In this document: positions 8,085 to 15,604 of the stretch, one piece after another
How the letters are laid out: every line of letters begins with the position of its first letter
Numbering within the stretch: position 1 is the stretch's first letter
Assembly: GCA_017634255.1 (NCBI GenBank)
Contig: JAGBNT010000097.1
Coordinates: 1-30,509, forward strand
Length of the DNA: 30,509 nt
Direction of reading: 5' to 3'
From: Lachnospiraceae bacterium
GTDB taxonomy: Bacteria; Bacillota_A; Clostridia; Lachnospirales; Lachnospiraceae
The notes under the pieces: model-generated
Told to the model about the DNA's origin: nothing
The model's input: only the letters and a program-made list of their open reading frames with translations
The model's database searches: none
Position numbers and translations under genes: made by a program

Positions 8085-8438
8085 TTGGATAACTCTATTG
8101 AAGAAAAAGCAAGGGAAACAGTGGAGACGGAGGAGGAGGACACTTCCGTAGAGACTGCATTGGAGAATACAGCAGAAGACAATACTGCAGTGAATACTGG
8201 AGAGAATACAGTAGAGAATACTGCAGAGACTACGGAAGAAAAAGCTCCACAGACTCCCACATTCAGTTATTTTATAAGGATACTCTGCGGAGGTTACCTT
8301 ATCTATCTGAGCTACGGGCTGTTTACCGGAGAGGGTGCGGAAAAGAAGATAATTCTTGCAGCAGCAGCCCTATTTGCACTCGTGGGAATTTTTCTTATTA
8401 TCATTTCTGTAAAGGGATTGCTAAAAAAGAAGGATTAG
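8085..8438 (+). CDS. Small acidic membrane protein, unknown function
   Basis: About 117 residues (120 if GTG 8076 is the start). The N-terminal half (about 60 residues) is extremely acidic and rich in Glu, Thr and Asn, built from degenerate ENTAE/ENTVE-like units. The C-terminal half has two hydrophobic segments (FIRILCGGYLIYLSYGLF and IILAAAALFALVGIFLIII) ending in a Lys-rich tail. It is therefore a small two-pass membrane protein with an acidic soluble head. The gene overlaps or abuts the permease and lies one base before the MBOAT gene, so it is translationally coupled to both. I recognise no named family. A structural or accessory role next to the acyltransferase is a guess from position only. 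Confidence 0.75.
   Translation: MDNSIEEKARETVETEEEDTSVETALENTAEDNTAVNTGENTVENTAETTEEKAPQTPTFSYFIRILCGGYLIYLSYGLFTGEGAEKKIILAAAALFALVGIFLIIISVKGLLKKKD
8162..8233 (+). repeat. Degenerate in-gene short tandem repeats
   Basis: Variants of GAGAATACNG and GAATACTG recur about every 9-15 bases (for example near 8164, 8188, 8202 and 8213) inside the acidic head of the small membrane protein. Unit lengths stay in frame. The pattern looks like an expanded low-complexity coding repeat, not a CRISPR. Confidence 0.55.
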
Positions 8439-8439
8439 G

Positions 8440-9879
8440 ATGGTTTTTAATTCTGTCGCATATGCTATATTTTTTCCGGTGGTGTCCATCATATATCTTT
8501 GCCTGGGCACCGGCGCCGGGAATATATGGCTTCTTATTTGCAGCTATTTTTTCTACATGAGCGCCGATATCCGCTATGGAGCAATATTGTTCGGCGCTTC
8601 TTTAGTTACCTTTATTTCTACTAATATTCTGGACAGACAGGGGGAAAATGCACTGCCGAGAAAAGTAACATGCGTTATTGCCGTTGCAATAGAATTATCC
8701 CTCTTATTTTTCTTTAAGTATTTCGATTTTTTCAATGAGATGACGGGCAGCAGGTTAAATGTCAGCTTCCTGCTTCCGGTGGGTATCTCCTTTTATGTAT
8801 TTCAGGCGGTAGGCTATATCGTTGACGTATACAGAGGCGAGGTGACAGCGGAAAGGAATTTTGTAAGGGCAATGCTTTTTGTCTCCTTCTTCCCCGGACT
8901 CTTAAGCGGCCCCATATCCCGGGCGGGTGAGCTTATCCCTCAATTTAAGGAAAAGCATGTCTTCGATTATGCGAGGGTACGTGAGGGACTCATCAGGATG
9001 GGGTGGGGACTATTTTTGAAGCTCGTCATTGCAGCCAGACTGTCTATAGTTGCCGACCTTGTGTATGGAAATTACAGGGATGCCAATGCGTTCCAGCTCA
9101 TTCTCGGCACCCTTGCCTATGCGTTCCAGATATATTGTGATTTTGCCAGCTACTCCGAAATTGCCATCGGTTCGGCGCAGTGTATGGGCTTTACCCTGCG
9201 GGAAAATTTCTTTCAGCCATTTTTCGGCACCTCCAGCGCCGACCTGTGGAGACGCTGGCACATGTCGCTGATGAGCTGGTTTAAGGATTACCTGTATATT
9301 CCCCTGGGCGGGAGCAGAAAAGGGAAGCTCAGAAAATATATCAATATCCTGATCGTATTTACTGTTTCGGGACTCTGGCACGGGGCTGCCTGGACCTACG
9401 TTTTATGGGGCTTTTTTTCCGGACTTTTTCAGGTTACGGGAGAGCTGCTTAAAGGCATAAGGGGAAGGATCATGGAGGCGTCGCCCTTTAAGGGACGTTT
9501 GCCCCATATCTGCCACCATGCGGCGCAGGTTCTTATCACCCTGTCCATATTTAATATCACCCTCGTATTTTTCAGGGCAGAGAGTATCTCGCAGGCATGG
9601 GAGATCCTTAAAACCATCTTTACTACCTTTAGCCTTGGAGACATTGCAAACACAAATATTTTCAAGCTGGGGCTGGGCACGCAGAATCTCGCCATATTGC
9701 TATTTGCCCTTATGATACTGCTCGTTGTGGATATTATCAGAGAGCGGGGGCGCCAGCCGCAGAAGGTGCTTATCGCCTCAAAAGCTGCCGTCAGGTGGGT
9801 GCTGTATTACGGCATGGTGGTGATGATACTTATGAGTACCAATATAGGTGCTCAGAGCTTTATCTATTTTCAATTTTGA
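8440..9879 (+). CDS. MBOAT-family membrane O-acyltransferase (AlgI/DltB-like)
   Basis: This 479-residue polytopic protein belongs to the membrane-bound O-acyltransferase family. Visible landmarks are FFPGLLSGPISRAGELIPQF near residue 150, the WRRWHMSLMSWFKDYLYIPLGG segment near 270-292, and catalytic His314 in VSGLWHGAAWTYVLWG. Ten or more membrane segments are expected. Relatives such as AlgI, DltB and PatA pass acyl groups across the membrane to exported polymers. There is no dltA or dltC here, so D-alanylation of teichoic acid is unlikely; acetylation of an exopolysaccharide or peptidoglycan fits better. The ATG comes one base after the upstream stop, with AGGA near it. The SGNH gene follows by 28 bp, the usual partner arrangement. 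Confidence 0.94.
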   Translation: MVFNSVAYAIFFPVVSIIYLCLGTGAGNIWLLICSYFFYMSADIRYGAILFGASLVTFISTNILDRQGENALPRKVTCVIAVAIELSLLFFFKYFDFFNEMTGSRLNVSFLLPVGISFYVFQAVGYIVDVYRGEVTAERNFVRAMLFVSFFPGLLSGPISRAGELIPQFKEKHVFDYARVREGLIRMGWGLFLKLVIAARLSIVADLVYGNYRDANAFQLILGTLAYAFQIYCDFASYSEIAIGSAQCMGFTLRENFFQPFFGTSSADLWRRWHMSLMSWFKDYLYIPLGGSRKGKLRKYINILIVFTVSGLWHGAAWTYVLWGFFSGLFQVTGELLKGIRGRIMEASPFKGRLPHICHHAAQVLITLSIFNITLVFFRAESISQAWEILKTIFTTFSLGDIANTNIFKLGLGTQNLAILLFALMILLVVDIIRERGRQPQKVLIASKAAVRWVLYYGMVVMILMSTNIGAQSFIYFQF

Positions 9880-9895
9880 TATAAGATAATATATC

Positions 9896-9899
9896 GGAG
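9896..9899 (+). promoter_or_regulatory. Ribosome site deciding ATG 9908
   Basis: GGAG lies 8 nt before ATG 9908. The upstream in-frame GTG at 9899 overlaps this site and has no ribosome site of its own. Confidence 0.6.
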
Positions 9900-9907
9900 T
9901 GCGGGGG

Positions 9908-10888
9908 ATGAGCTGCAAGCTTAGACTTATAAGAAATTTAATACTTCTCGGACTGCCGCTCCTTTTCATGATGGTATATCTGGCTTTGAAGCCCATGGAT
10001 TATCTGACGCTGGAATATCCCATGTGGGCGGAGGAAAAGCAGCTGGTAACGGGAAAAGGGGAGCAGGTACGCGATTACGACAGGCTTATCATAGGCGATT
10101 CCCGCGCAAAATCCGGGGTTATGCCGGCGGTGCTGGATGAGAGCGGAAATACATATAATATCGCAATAGGCGGCTGCACGCCCATAGAGATGTATTATGC
10201 CCTGGACAGGTATTTAAAGGCTCATGAACCTCCGAAATCGGTTTTTATTATCTTTGCCCCCTACCATTTCTACGACATTGACAATTATAATCAGACCCTG
10301 TATTACAATTATCTTAGCGTGGGGCAGATAGTGGAGACGGCTAAAGAGGCGAGAGGACTGATGGGAGAGGAGAAGGTTGCATATAAAGGATGGATAACTG
10401 ATGTTATTTCATATAAGCTGAGGTTTCCGTCCAAGTATCTGGCGGCTTTTTATGAATCCCTTCCGGGAGGAAACGGAGAAGCTAACAGGGAAAGGCTTGC
10501 ACAGGTTAGGGATGAACTTGGATTTACCCTTTTCGGGACTGAGGAGAGCAATAACGAGCCCAGCTACGAGGTGCATGAAGAAGCTTTTAAAAGGTCGGAG
10601 CTGCTGATCAAATACTTTGAAAGGCTTTTGGACAGGCTGCAGGAGGAAGGGGTGGAGGTCACGATAGAACAGGGACCGCTAAATCCCGTCTCCTATGACA
10701 GCATAAAGCCGGAATTTATAGACGGGTACATGGAATTTTTGGATCAGATATCGGAAAGATATCCGGAGATTACGGTTGTAAAAGAGCTGCCGCGTTATGA
10801 AGCTGACTGCTTCGGGGATAATAATCACCTAAACAGGAGGGGGGCTTTAAAATTTACGGAAGCGCTGAAGGAGAGATACAACCTTTGA
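9908..10888 (+). CDS. Membrane-anchored SGNH-hydrolase-like protein, probable acyltransferase partner
   Basis: About 326 residues from ATG 9908. One N-terminal membrane segment (about residues 9-27) is followed by a large domain that should lie outside. SGNH-family marks are present: IIGDSR with nucleophile Ser65 near the N-terminus, and GDNNHLNRRG near the C-terminus with Asp304 and His307 in the DxxH arrangement of block V. An IAIGGCTPIEMYYAL segment around 80-95 may carry the Gly block. Similar proteins (AlgJ/AlgX, PatB, DltD) work with an MBOAT protein, moving or removing O-acyl groups on exported polymers. The gene directly follows such an MBOAT gene. Acceptor polymer and direction (transfer or hydrolysis) cannot be read from sequence. 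Overall similarity to named families is low, so the fold call rests mainly on these motifs and context. Confidence 0.82.
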   Translation: MSCKLRLIRNLILLGLPLLFMMVYLALKPMDYLTLEYPMWAEEKQLVTGKGEQVRDYDRLIIGDSRAKSGVMPAVLDESGNTYNIAIGGCTPIEMYYALDRYLKAHEPPKSVFIIFAPYHFYDIDNYNQTLYYNYLSVGQIVETAKEARGLMGEEKVAYKGWITDVISYKLRFPSKYLAAFYESLPGGNGEANRERLAQVRDELGFTLFGTEESNNEPSYEVHEEAFKRSELLIKYFERLLDRLQEEGVEVTIEQGPLNPVSYDSIKPEFIDGYMEFLDQISERYPEITVVKELPRYEADCFGDNNHLNRRGALKFTEALKERYNL

Positions 10889-10910
10889 TTCACGCAGATG
10901 GAGATTTTAT

Positions 10911-11453
10911 ATGTCTAAGAAAATAATAAAAGAGATTTTTGAATGGATTATGGTAGTAGTGATCGCGGCGGCGGCGGCGCTTTTTATCACGGAGGTGCTG
11001 ATAGTCAACGCAACCGTTCCTACGCAGTCCATGGAAACTACCATAATGGCGAAGGACAGGCTTATCGGATCGCGGCTTTCCTATAAGAATACCGATCCGG
11101 CAAGGGGAGATATAATTATCTTTAAATATCCCGATAACGAGGAGATCCTTTTCATCAAGAGGGTCATAGGGCTTCCGGGAGAGATAGTCGATATCCATGA
11201 CGGCAATGTCTATATAAACGGCGAGATCTTAAACGAGCCGTATCTAACGGTGAAGACAGAGGGAAAATTCGGACCCTATGAGGTGCCGGAAGGACATTTC
11301 TTTATGCTCGGGGACAACAGGAACAATTCGGCGGATTCGAGATACTGGGAAAATCCCTACCTGTCCAGAGAGGGGATAGTCGGAAAGGCTCTGTTTAAAT
11401 ACTGGAAAAAATTTGAAGTACTCAACGGCAAGGAGGCATACAATGATATCTGA
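10911..11453 (+). CDS. lepB: Signal peptidase I
   Basis: This 180-residue enzyme removes signal peptides from exported proteins at the outer face of the membrane. One N-terminal anchor (about residues 9-30) is followed by the catalytic Ser40 in VPTQSMETTI and Lys83 in FIKRVIGLPGE. The conserved GDNRNNSADSRYW box lies near residue 140. Its single anchor and ~180-residue size are usual for Gram-positive SipS-type enzymes. A GGAG site precedes the ATG, 22 bp after the SGNH stop. The end overlaps the aminotransferase start by 11 bp, so translation is coupled. It may serve general export and is not obviously dedicated to a neighbour. Confidence 0.96.
   Translation: MSKKIIKEIFEWIMVVVIAAAAALFITEVLIVNATVPTQSMETTIMAKDRLIGSRLSYKNTDPARGDIIIFKYPDNEEILFIKRVIGLPGEIVDIHDGNVYINGEILNEPYLTVKTEGKFGPYEVPEGHFFMLGDNRNNSADSRYWENPYLSREGIVGKALFKYWKKFEVLNGKEAYNDI
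11430..11436 (+). promoter_or_regulatory. Ribosome site deciding the aminotransferase start
   Basis: AAGGAGG lies 6 nt before ATG 11443, inside the end of lepB. It makes the earlier in-frame ATG at 11413 unlikely. Confidence 0.85.
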
Positions 11454-12636
11454 AAAAATGAAGGGGCTTGTAAACAATAATTCGGTCATCAGACAGATGT
11501 TCGAAGAGGGACAGAGGATGGCAAAGGAATACGGGGCGGAAAATGTCTACGATTTCTCACTGGGAAATCCCAATGTTCCCGCACCGGAGAAGGTCAGGGA
11601 AACGGCTAAAAGGCTGCTCGATACCTCAGAATCCTCGAAAATCCACGGATATATGGCTAATGCAGGCTATCCCGAGGTCAGAAGGACAATAGCGGAAGCA
11701 TTGAACAGGCGCCATGGGACGCATTTTAACGAGGATAATATCATGATGGCGGTGGGAGCTGCGGGCGCGATAAACTGTGCCTTAAAGGCGATAATAAATC
11801 CCGGTGACGAGGTACTTACCTTCGCTCCTTATTTTGTGGAGTATAAAAATTACGCGGCTAATTTTGACGGGGTACTGGTGGCGGCAATGCCCGATCCCAA
11901 AACCTTCCAGCCGGACCTTAAGGATTTTGAGAGCAAGATAAATAAGAAGACAAGGGCTGTCATAATCAATAATCCGAATAACCCGACCGGGGTAGTTTAT
12001 ACGGAGGAGACGATAAAGAGGATCGCGGATATCCTCTATGCGAAGCAGAAGGAGCTGGGAACGGAGATATTTATAATTTCCGACGAACCCTACAGGGAGC
12101 TGGTCTATACGGATATTAAGGTGCCCTATATCACCAATTATTACGATAATACCATGGTGGGTTATTCCTTCTCCAAATCCATGTCTTTGCCGGGAGAGAG
12201 GATAGGCTATCTCGTGGTTCCAAAGGAGGCGGCGGACTATGAGGAGCTCTTTGCGGCGGTGACCATTGCAAACAGGGTCATCGGCTGTGTAAATGCTCCG
12301 TCCCTCTTCCAGAAGGTGGTTGCGGAGTGTATCGATGAAAAGGCTGACGTGGCTTTTTACGCCAAAAACAGGGATAAGATATATGACTCCTTAACCGGGC
12401 TCGGCTTTGAATGTGTGCGCCCGGACGGAGCCTTTTACATGTGGATAAAGAGTCCTGTGCCGGATGAAAAGGAGTTTGTTGCCGAATGTAAAAAGGAACA
12501 TATTCTGGTGGTCCCAGGCACCTCCTTCTGCTACGGGGGCTATGTTCGCCTGTCCTACTGCGTGGCATACGAGACAATAGTTAATTCCATACCGGGTTTT
12601 GAAAGGGTAGCAAAAAGATATGGCCTTAAGGGATAA
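11443..12636 (+). CDS. PLP-dependent class I/II aminotransferase
   Basis: This 397-residue cytoplasmic enzyme is a fold-type I aminotransferase. The start at 11443 is set by AAGGAGG 6 nt upstream. Landmarks are FSLGNPNVPAP near the N-terminus, GAAGAINCALKAI for the cofactor phosphate region, NNPNNPTGV, ISDEPYRELVY with the pyridine-binding Asp, and the Schiff-base Lys245 in YSFSKSMSLPGERIGY. A C-terminal Arg in GGYVRLSYC would bind the substrate carboxylate. The nearest families are aspartate/aromatic or alanine-type aminotransferases; the specific donor and acceptor cannot be read. It overlaps lepB by 11 bp at its start and the HisC-type gene by 17 bp at its end. Confidence 0.93.
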   Translation: MISEKMKGLVNNNSVIRQMFEEGQRMAKEYGAENVYDFSLGNPNVPAPEKVRETAKRLLDTSESSKIHGYMANAGYPEVRRTIAEALNRRHGTHFNEDNIMMAVGAAGAINCALKAIINPGDEVLTFAPYFVEYKNYAANFDGVLVAAMPDPKTFQPDLKDFESKINKKTRAVIINNPNNPTGVVYTEETIKRIADILYAKQKELGTEIFIISDEPYRELVYTDIKVPYITNYYDNTMVGYSFSKSMSLPGERIGYLVVPKEAADYEELFAAVTIANRVIGCVNAPSLFQKVVAECIDEKADVAFYAKNRDKIYDSLTGLGFECVRPDGAFYMWIKSPVPDEKEFVAECKKEHILVVPGTSFCYGGYVRLSYCVAYETIVNSIPGFERVAKRYGLKG

Positions 12637-13669
12637 TATAAGAAGGGTTGTACCCTATACGCCGGGAGAACAGCCCAAAGAAAAGGTGATAAAGCTCAAT
12701 ACCAACGAATGCCCTTATCCGCCCTCCGAAAAAGTAATAAAGGCTTTGAGGGAGGCTGATTACGACAGGCTCCGTCTGTATCCGGACCCGGCATGTACAG
12801 GCTTCATCTCGGCTCTTTCAGAGTACTACGGGGTGGATGAGAATAAGATATTTGTCGGTGTCGGTTCGGACGATGTGCTTTCGATGTGCTTTCTGACCTT
12901 CTTTAACGGGAATAAGCCGGTGCTCTTTCCCGATATTACCTACTCCTTTTATGATGTATGGGCGGAGGTTTACAGGATACCCTACAGGCAGATACCCTTA
13001 AGAGAGGATTTCACGATCGATCCTAAGGATTACAGGGCGGAAAACGGAGGAATAGTTATCGCAAATCCGAACGCGCCTACGGGAATTGCCGAGAAGAGGG
13101 AGACAATAGAGACGATAATCAGGGACAATCCGGAAAGCGTTGTCATAGTCGATGAGGCATATGTAGACTTCGGAGGCGAGACTGTACTGGATCTAATCGA
13201 TAAGTACAGCAATCTTGTAGTGGTTCGCACCATGTCCAAGTCCCGCGCCATGGCGGGGATGAGACTTGGCTATGCTTTTGGAGATGCTGAGCTTATTAAA
13301 TACTTAAACGATGTGAAGTTTTCCGTCAATTCCTACACGCTGAATATGCCCTCACTGATAGCGGGAGAGGCGGCTATAAGGGACAGGGGATATTTTGAAG
13401 AGATTACGGAGAAGGTAAAGGCTACCCGCGAGAGGGTAAAAAAGGAGCTTAAGGATAGAGGCTTTGAATTTGCGGATTCCAGCACCAATTTTATCTTTGC
13501 TTCCAATCCACGATACCACGCCTCGGAAATCTTTGAAAAGCTTAAGAAAAAGGGAATATATGTCAGATATTTCAATAAGCCTAGGATCAGCGAGTACCTG
13601 CGTATCTCCGTAGGAACGGACGAGCAGATGGATGTCTTTATCCGTGCACTGGATGAGATAATGGGATAA
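12620..13669 (+). CDS. hisC: Histidinol-phosphate aminotransferase-type enzyme
   Basis: This 349-residue PLP enzyme has the HisC pattern: KLNTNECPYPPS near the start, LYPDP, GSDDVLSMCF, ANPNAPTG, VDEAYVDFGG, Schiff-base Lys207 in RTMSKSRAMAGMRLGY, and the C-terminal EYLRISVGT with the phosphate/carboxylate Arg. HisC converts imidazole-acetol phosphate to histidinol phosphate; relatives act on aromatic amino acids or threonine phosphate (CobD). No other his gene is in the window, so the role rests on family resemblance. GAAAGGG lies upstream within the preceding gene, which it overlaps by 17 bp. Two adjacent, unlike aminotransferases in one unit might share a pathway in aromatic or histidine metabolism, but this is inference. 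Confidence 0.9.
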   Translation: MALRDNIRRVVPYTPGEQPKEKVIKLNTNECPYPPSEKVIKALREADYDRLRLYPDPACTGFISALSEYYGVDENKIFVGVGSDDVLSMCFLTFFNGNKPVLFPDITYSFYDVWAEVYRIPYRQIPLREDFTIDPKDYRAENGGIVIANPNAPTGIAEKRETIETIIRDNPESVVIVDEAYVDFGGETVLDLIDKYSNLVVVRTMSKSRAMAGMRLGYAFGDAELIKYLNDVKFSVNSYTLNMPSLIAGEAAIRDRGYFEEITEKVKATRERVKKELKDRGFEFADSSTNFIFASNPRYHASEIFEKLKKKGIYVRYFNKPRISEYLRISVGTDEQMDVFIRALDEIMG

Positions 13670-13681
13670 ATCCCGAAATTT

Positions 13682-13689
13682 GAGAGGTG
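13682..13689 (+). promoter_or_regulatory. Ribosome site deciding ATG 13695
   Basis: GAGAGGTG lies about 6 nt before ATG 13695. The in-frame TTG at 13680 would lie before this site and has no clear site of its own. Confidence 0.65.
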
Positions 13690-13694
13690 TATCT

Positions 13695-15602
13695 ATGCAT
13701 AACGGTTTTGTAAAAGTGGCAGCGGTCACTCCCGAGGTCAGGGTTGCCGATACTGAATTTAATAAGAGGGAGATAATCGGAAAGATAGGCGAAGCCAGCT
13801 CACGGGGAGCGGAGATAATTGTCTTCCCGGAGCTTTGCATAACCTCGTATACCTGCGGGGACCTGTTTTTACAAAAGACGCTGCTTAGCAGAGCCGTGGA
13901 AGCACTGGTTTACATAAAAAAATATTCCGGCAATTCCCTTGTCTTTGTGGGGCTGCCCTTTGCTTTCAGGGGGAAGGTTTATAACGTAGCGGCGGCAGTA
14001 CACAAGGGTCATATACTGGCGCTCATACCCAAGAGGAATATACCCAATTATTCCGAGTTTTACGAGAAGAGGTATTTCGCAGAGGGTGAGAAGGGAATAG
14101 TTTACATAAATATTGGTGAAGACAGGGTTCCTTTCGGAACCAACATACTTCTGGAGGGCTCCAACGGCTATGACGGGGTCATAGTGGGGACAGAGATATG
14201 CGAGGACGCCTGGGTCATAGATAATCCCTCAGCCGCACATGCAAGGGCGGGGGCAAATCTGATAGTGAACTTAAGCGCCTCCGATGAGGTGGTCGGAAAG
14301 GATGATTACAGAAGAAACCTGATATCCAGCCTTTCAGCAAGGCTGGTCTCGGGCTATGTCTATTCCTGCGCCGGAGAAGGTGAGTCCACTCAGGATCTCA
14401 TTTTTGGAGGAGGAAGCATAATAGCTGAAAACGGGCGTATACTAAGCGAAGCGGTGCTGTTTGAAAACTCCATTACCTATGCCGATATTGATATGCAGAA
14501 GCTCTCCGCAGAAAGACGGCGGATGAATACATTTGAAAGCTTCATAAACGAGGATTATCTGCATGTGAATTTCGAGCTTACCAGCGCCGGGTTCAAGCCG
14601 GAGAAGAGACCTGAGCGCTATCCCTTTGTGCCGGATGATGAGACTGCAAGGTCCAGGCGCTGTGAGCAGATACTTTCGATACAGGCAATGGGGCTTAAGA
14701 AGAGGCTTAAGCATACGGGAGCGACGAAGGCTGTTATCGGTCTTTCAGGGGGGCTGGATTCAACTCTCGCGTTTCTGGTTATGGTCAGAGCCTTTGATGC
14801 GCTCTCACTTCCAAGAGGGAACATGATAGCTGTAACCATGCCCGGCTTCGGAACCACGGACAGAACCTATAATAATGCATTGGAGCTTGCGAAGAGCTTC
14901 GGCGCAGAGGTTCGCGAGATCAGTATCCGGGAGGCGGTAAGACAGCATTTTAAGGATATAGGACACGATGAGTCCGTACATGACGTTACCTATGAAAACG
15001 CCCAGGCAAGGGAGAGGACCCAGATACTTATGGATGTCGCAAATGCCGAGGGAGGTCTGGTAATAGGTACCGGGGATCTGTCGGAGCTTGCTTTAGGATG
15101 GGCGACTTATAACGGTGACCATATGTCGATGTACGCTGTAAATGCAGGCGTACCCAAGACGCTGGTGCGCCATCTCGTGCGCTATGAAGCGGATAATTCG
15201 GGAAGCGAGGTACTGTCAAGGGTGCTTAGGGATGTTCTGGAGACCCCGGTAAGTCCCGAGCTGCTTCCGCCGGAAAACGGAGAGATATCGCAAAAAACAG
15301 AGGATCTTGTTGGACCGTATGAGCTGCATGACTTCTTCCTCTATTATGTGCTGCGCTACGGCTTTGAGCCTGTAAAGATATTTGACCTTGCCTCACTCGC
15401 CTTTGAGGAGGAATACAACGGCGAGACAGTTCTTAAATGGCTCAGGATATTTTACAGGCGCTTTTTCTCCCAGCAGTTTAAGCGCTCCTGCCTGCCGGAC
15501 GGTCCCAAGGTGGGAACAGTGGCTGTATCGCCTAGAGGAGATCTCAGAATGCCTTCGGATGCGGAGGCTAAGATATGGCTCAGCCAGCTGGATGAGATTT
15601 AG
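13695..15602 (+). CDS. nadE: Glutamine-dependent NAD+ synthetase
   Basis: This 635-residue two-domain enzyme makes NAD+ from nicotinic acid adenine dinucleotide, ATP and glutamine-derived ammonia. Residues 1-280 are a nitrilase-type glutaminase with the complete triad Glu46 (VFPELC), Lys113 (IPKRNIPNYSEFYE) and Cys169 (GTEICEDAW). Residues about 315-635 are the synthetase with the ATP pyrophosphatase loop SGGLDST beginning at Ser351, and the downstream GTGDLSELALGWATYNGDHMS segment that contacts the substrate. Length fits the glutamine-dependent class, in contrast to the ~270-residue ammonia-dependent class. It lies 25 bp after hisC and 2 bp before addB, so it may share their transcript, without an obvious functional link. 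Confidence 0.96.
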   Translation: MHNGFVKVAAVTPEVRVADTEFNKREIIGKIGEASSRGAEIIVFPELCITSYTCGDLFLQKTLLSRAVEALVYIKKYSGNSLVFVGLPFAFRGKVYNVAAAVHKGHILALIPKRNIPNYSEFYEKRYFAEGEKGIVYINIGEDRVPFGTNILLEGSNGYDGVIVGTEICEDAWVIDNPSAAHARAGANLIVNLSASDEVVGKDDYRRNLISSLSARLVSGYVYSCAGEGESTQDLIFGGGSIIAENGRILSEAVLFENSITYADIDMQKLSAERRRMNTFESFINEDYLHVNFELTSAGFKPEKRPERYPFVPDDETARSRRCEQILSIQAMGLKKRLKHTGATKAVIGLSGGLDSTLAFLVMVRAFDALSLPRGNMIAVTMPGFGTTDRTYNNALELAKSFGAEVREISIREAVRQHFKDIGHDESVHDVTYENAQARERTQILMDVANAEGGLVIGTGDLSELALGWATYNGDHMSMYAVNAGVPKTLVRHLVRYEADNSGSEVLSRVLRDVLETPVSPELLPPENGEISQKTEDLVGPYELHDFFLYYVLRYGFEPVKIFDLASLAFEEEYNGETVLKWLRIFYRRFFSQQFKRSCLPDGPKVGTVAVSPRGDLRMPSDAEAKIWLSQLDEI

Positions 15603-15604
15603 AT

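Noticed and set aside
8162..8233. CRISPR-like repeat array
   Set aside because: Units are short, degenerate and in frame within a coding gene, without regular spacers or cas genes.
11443..13669. Histidine biosynthesis operon
   Set aside because: Only a hisC-like gene is present; no other his gene is found on either side.
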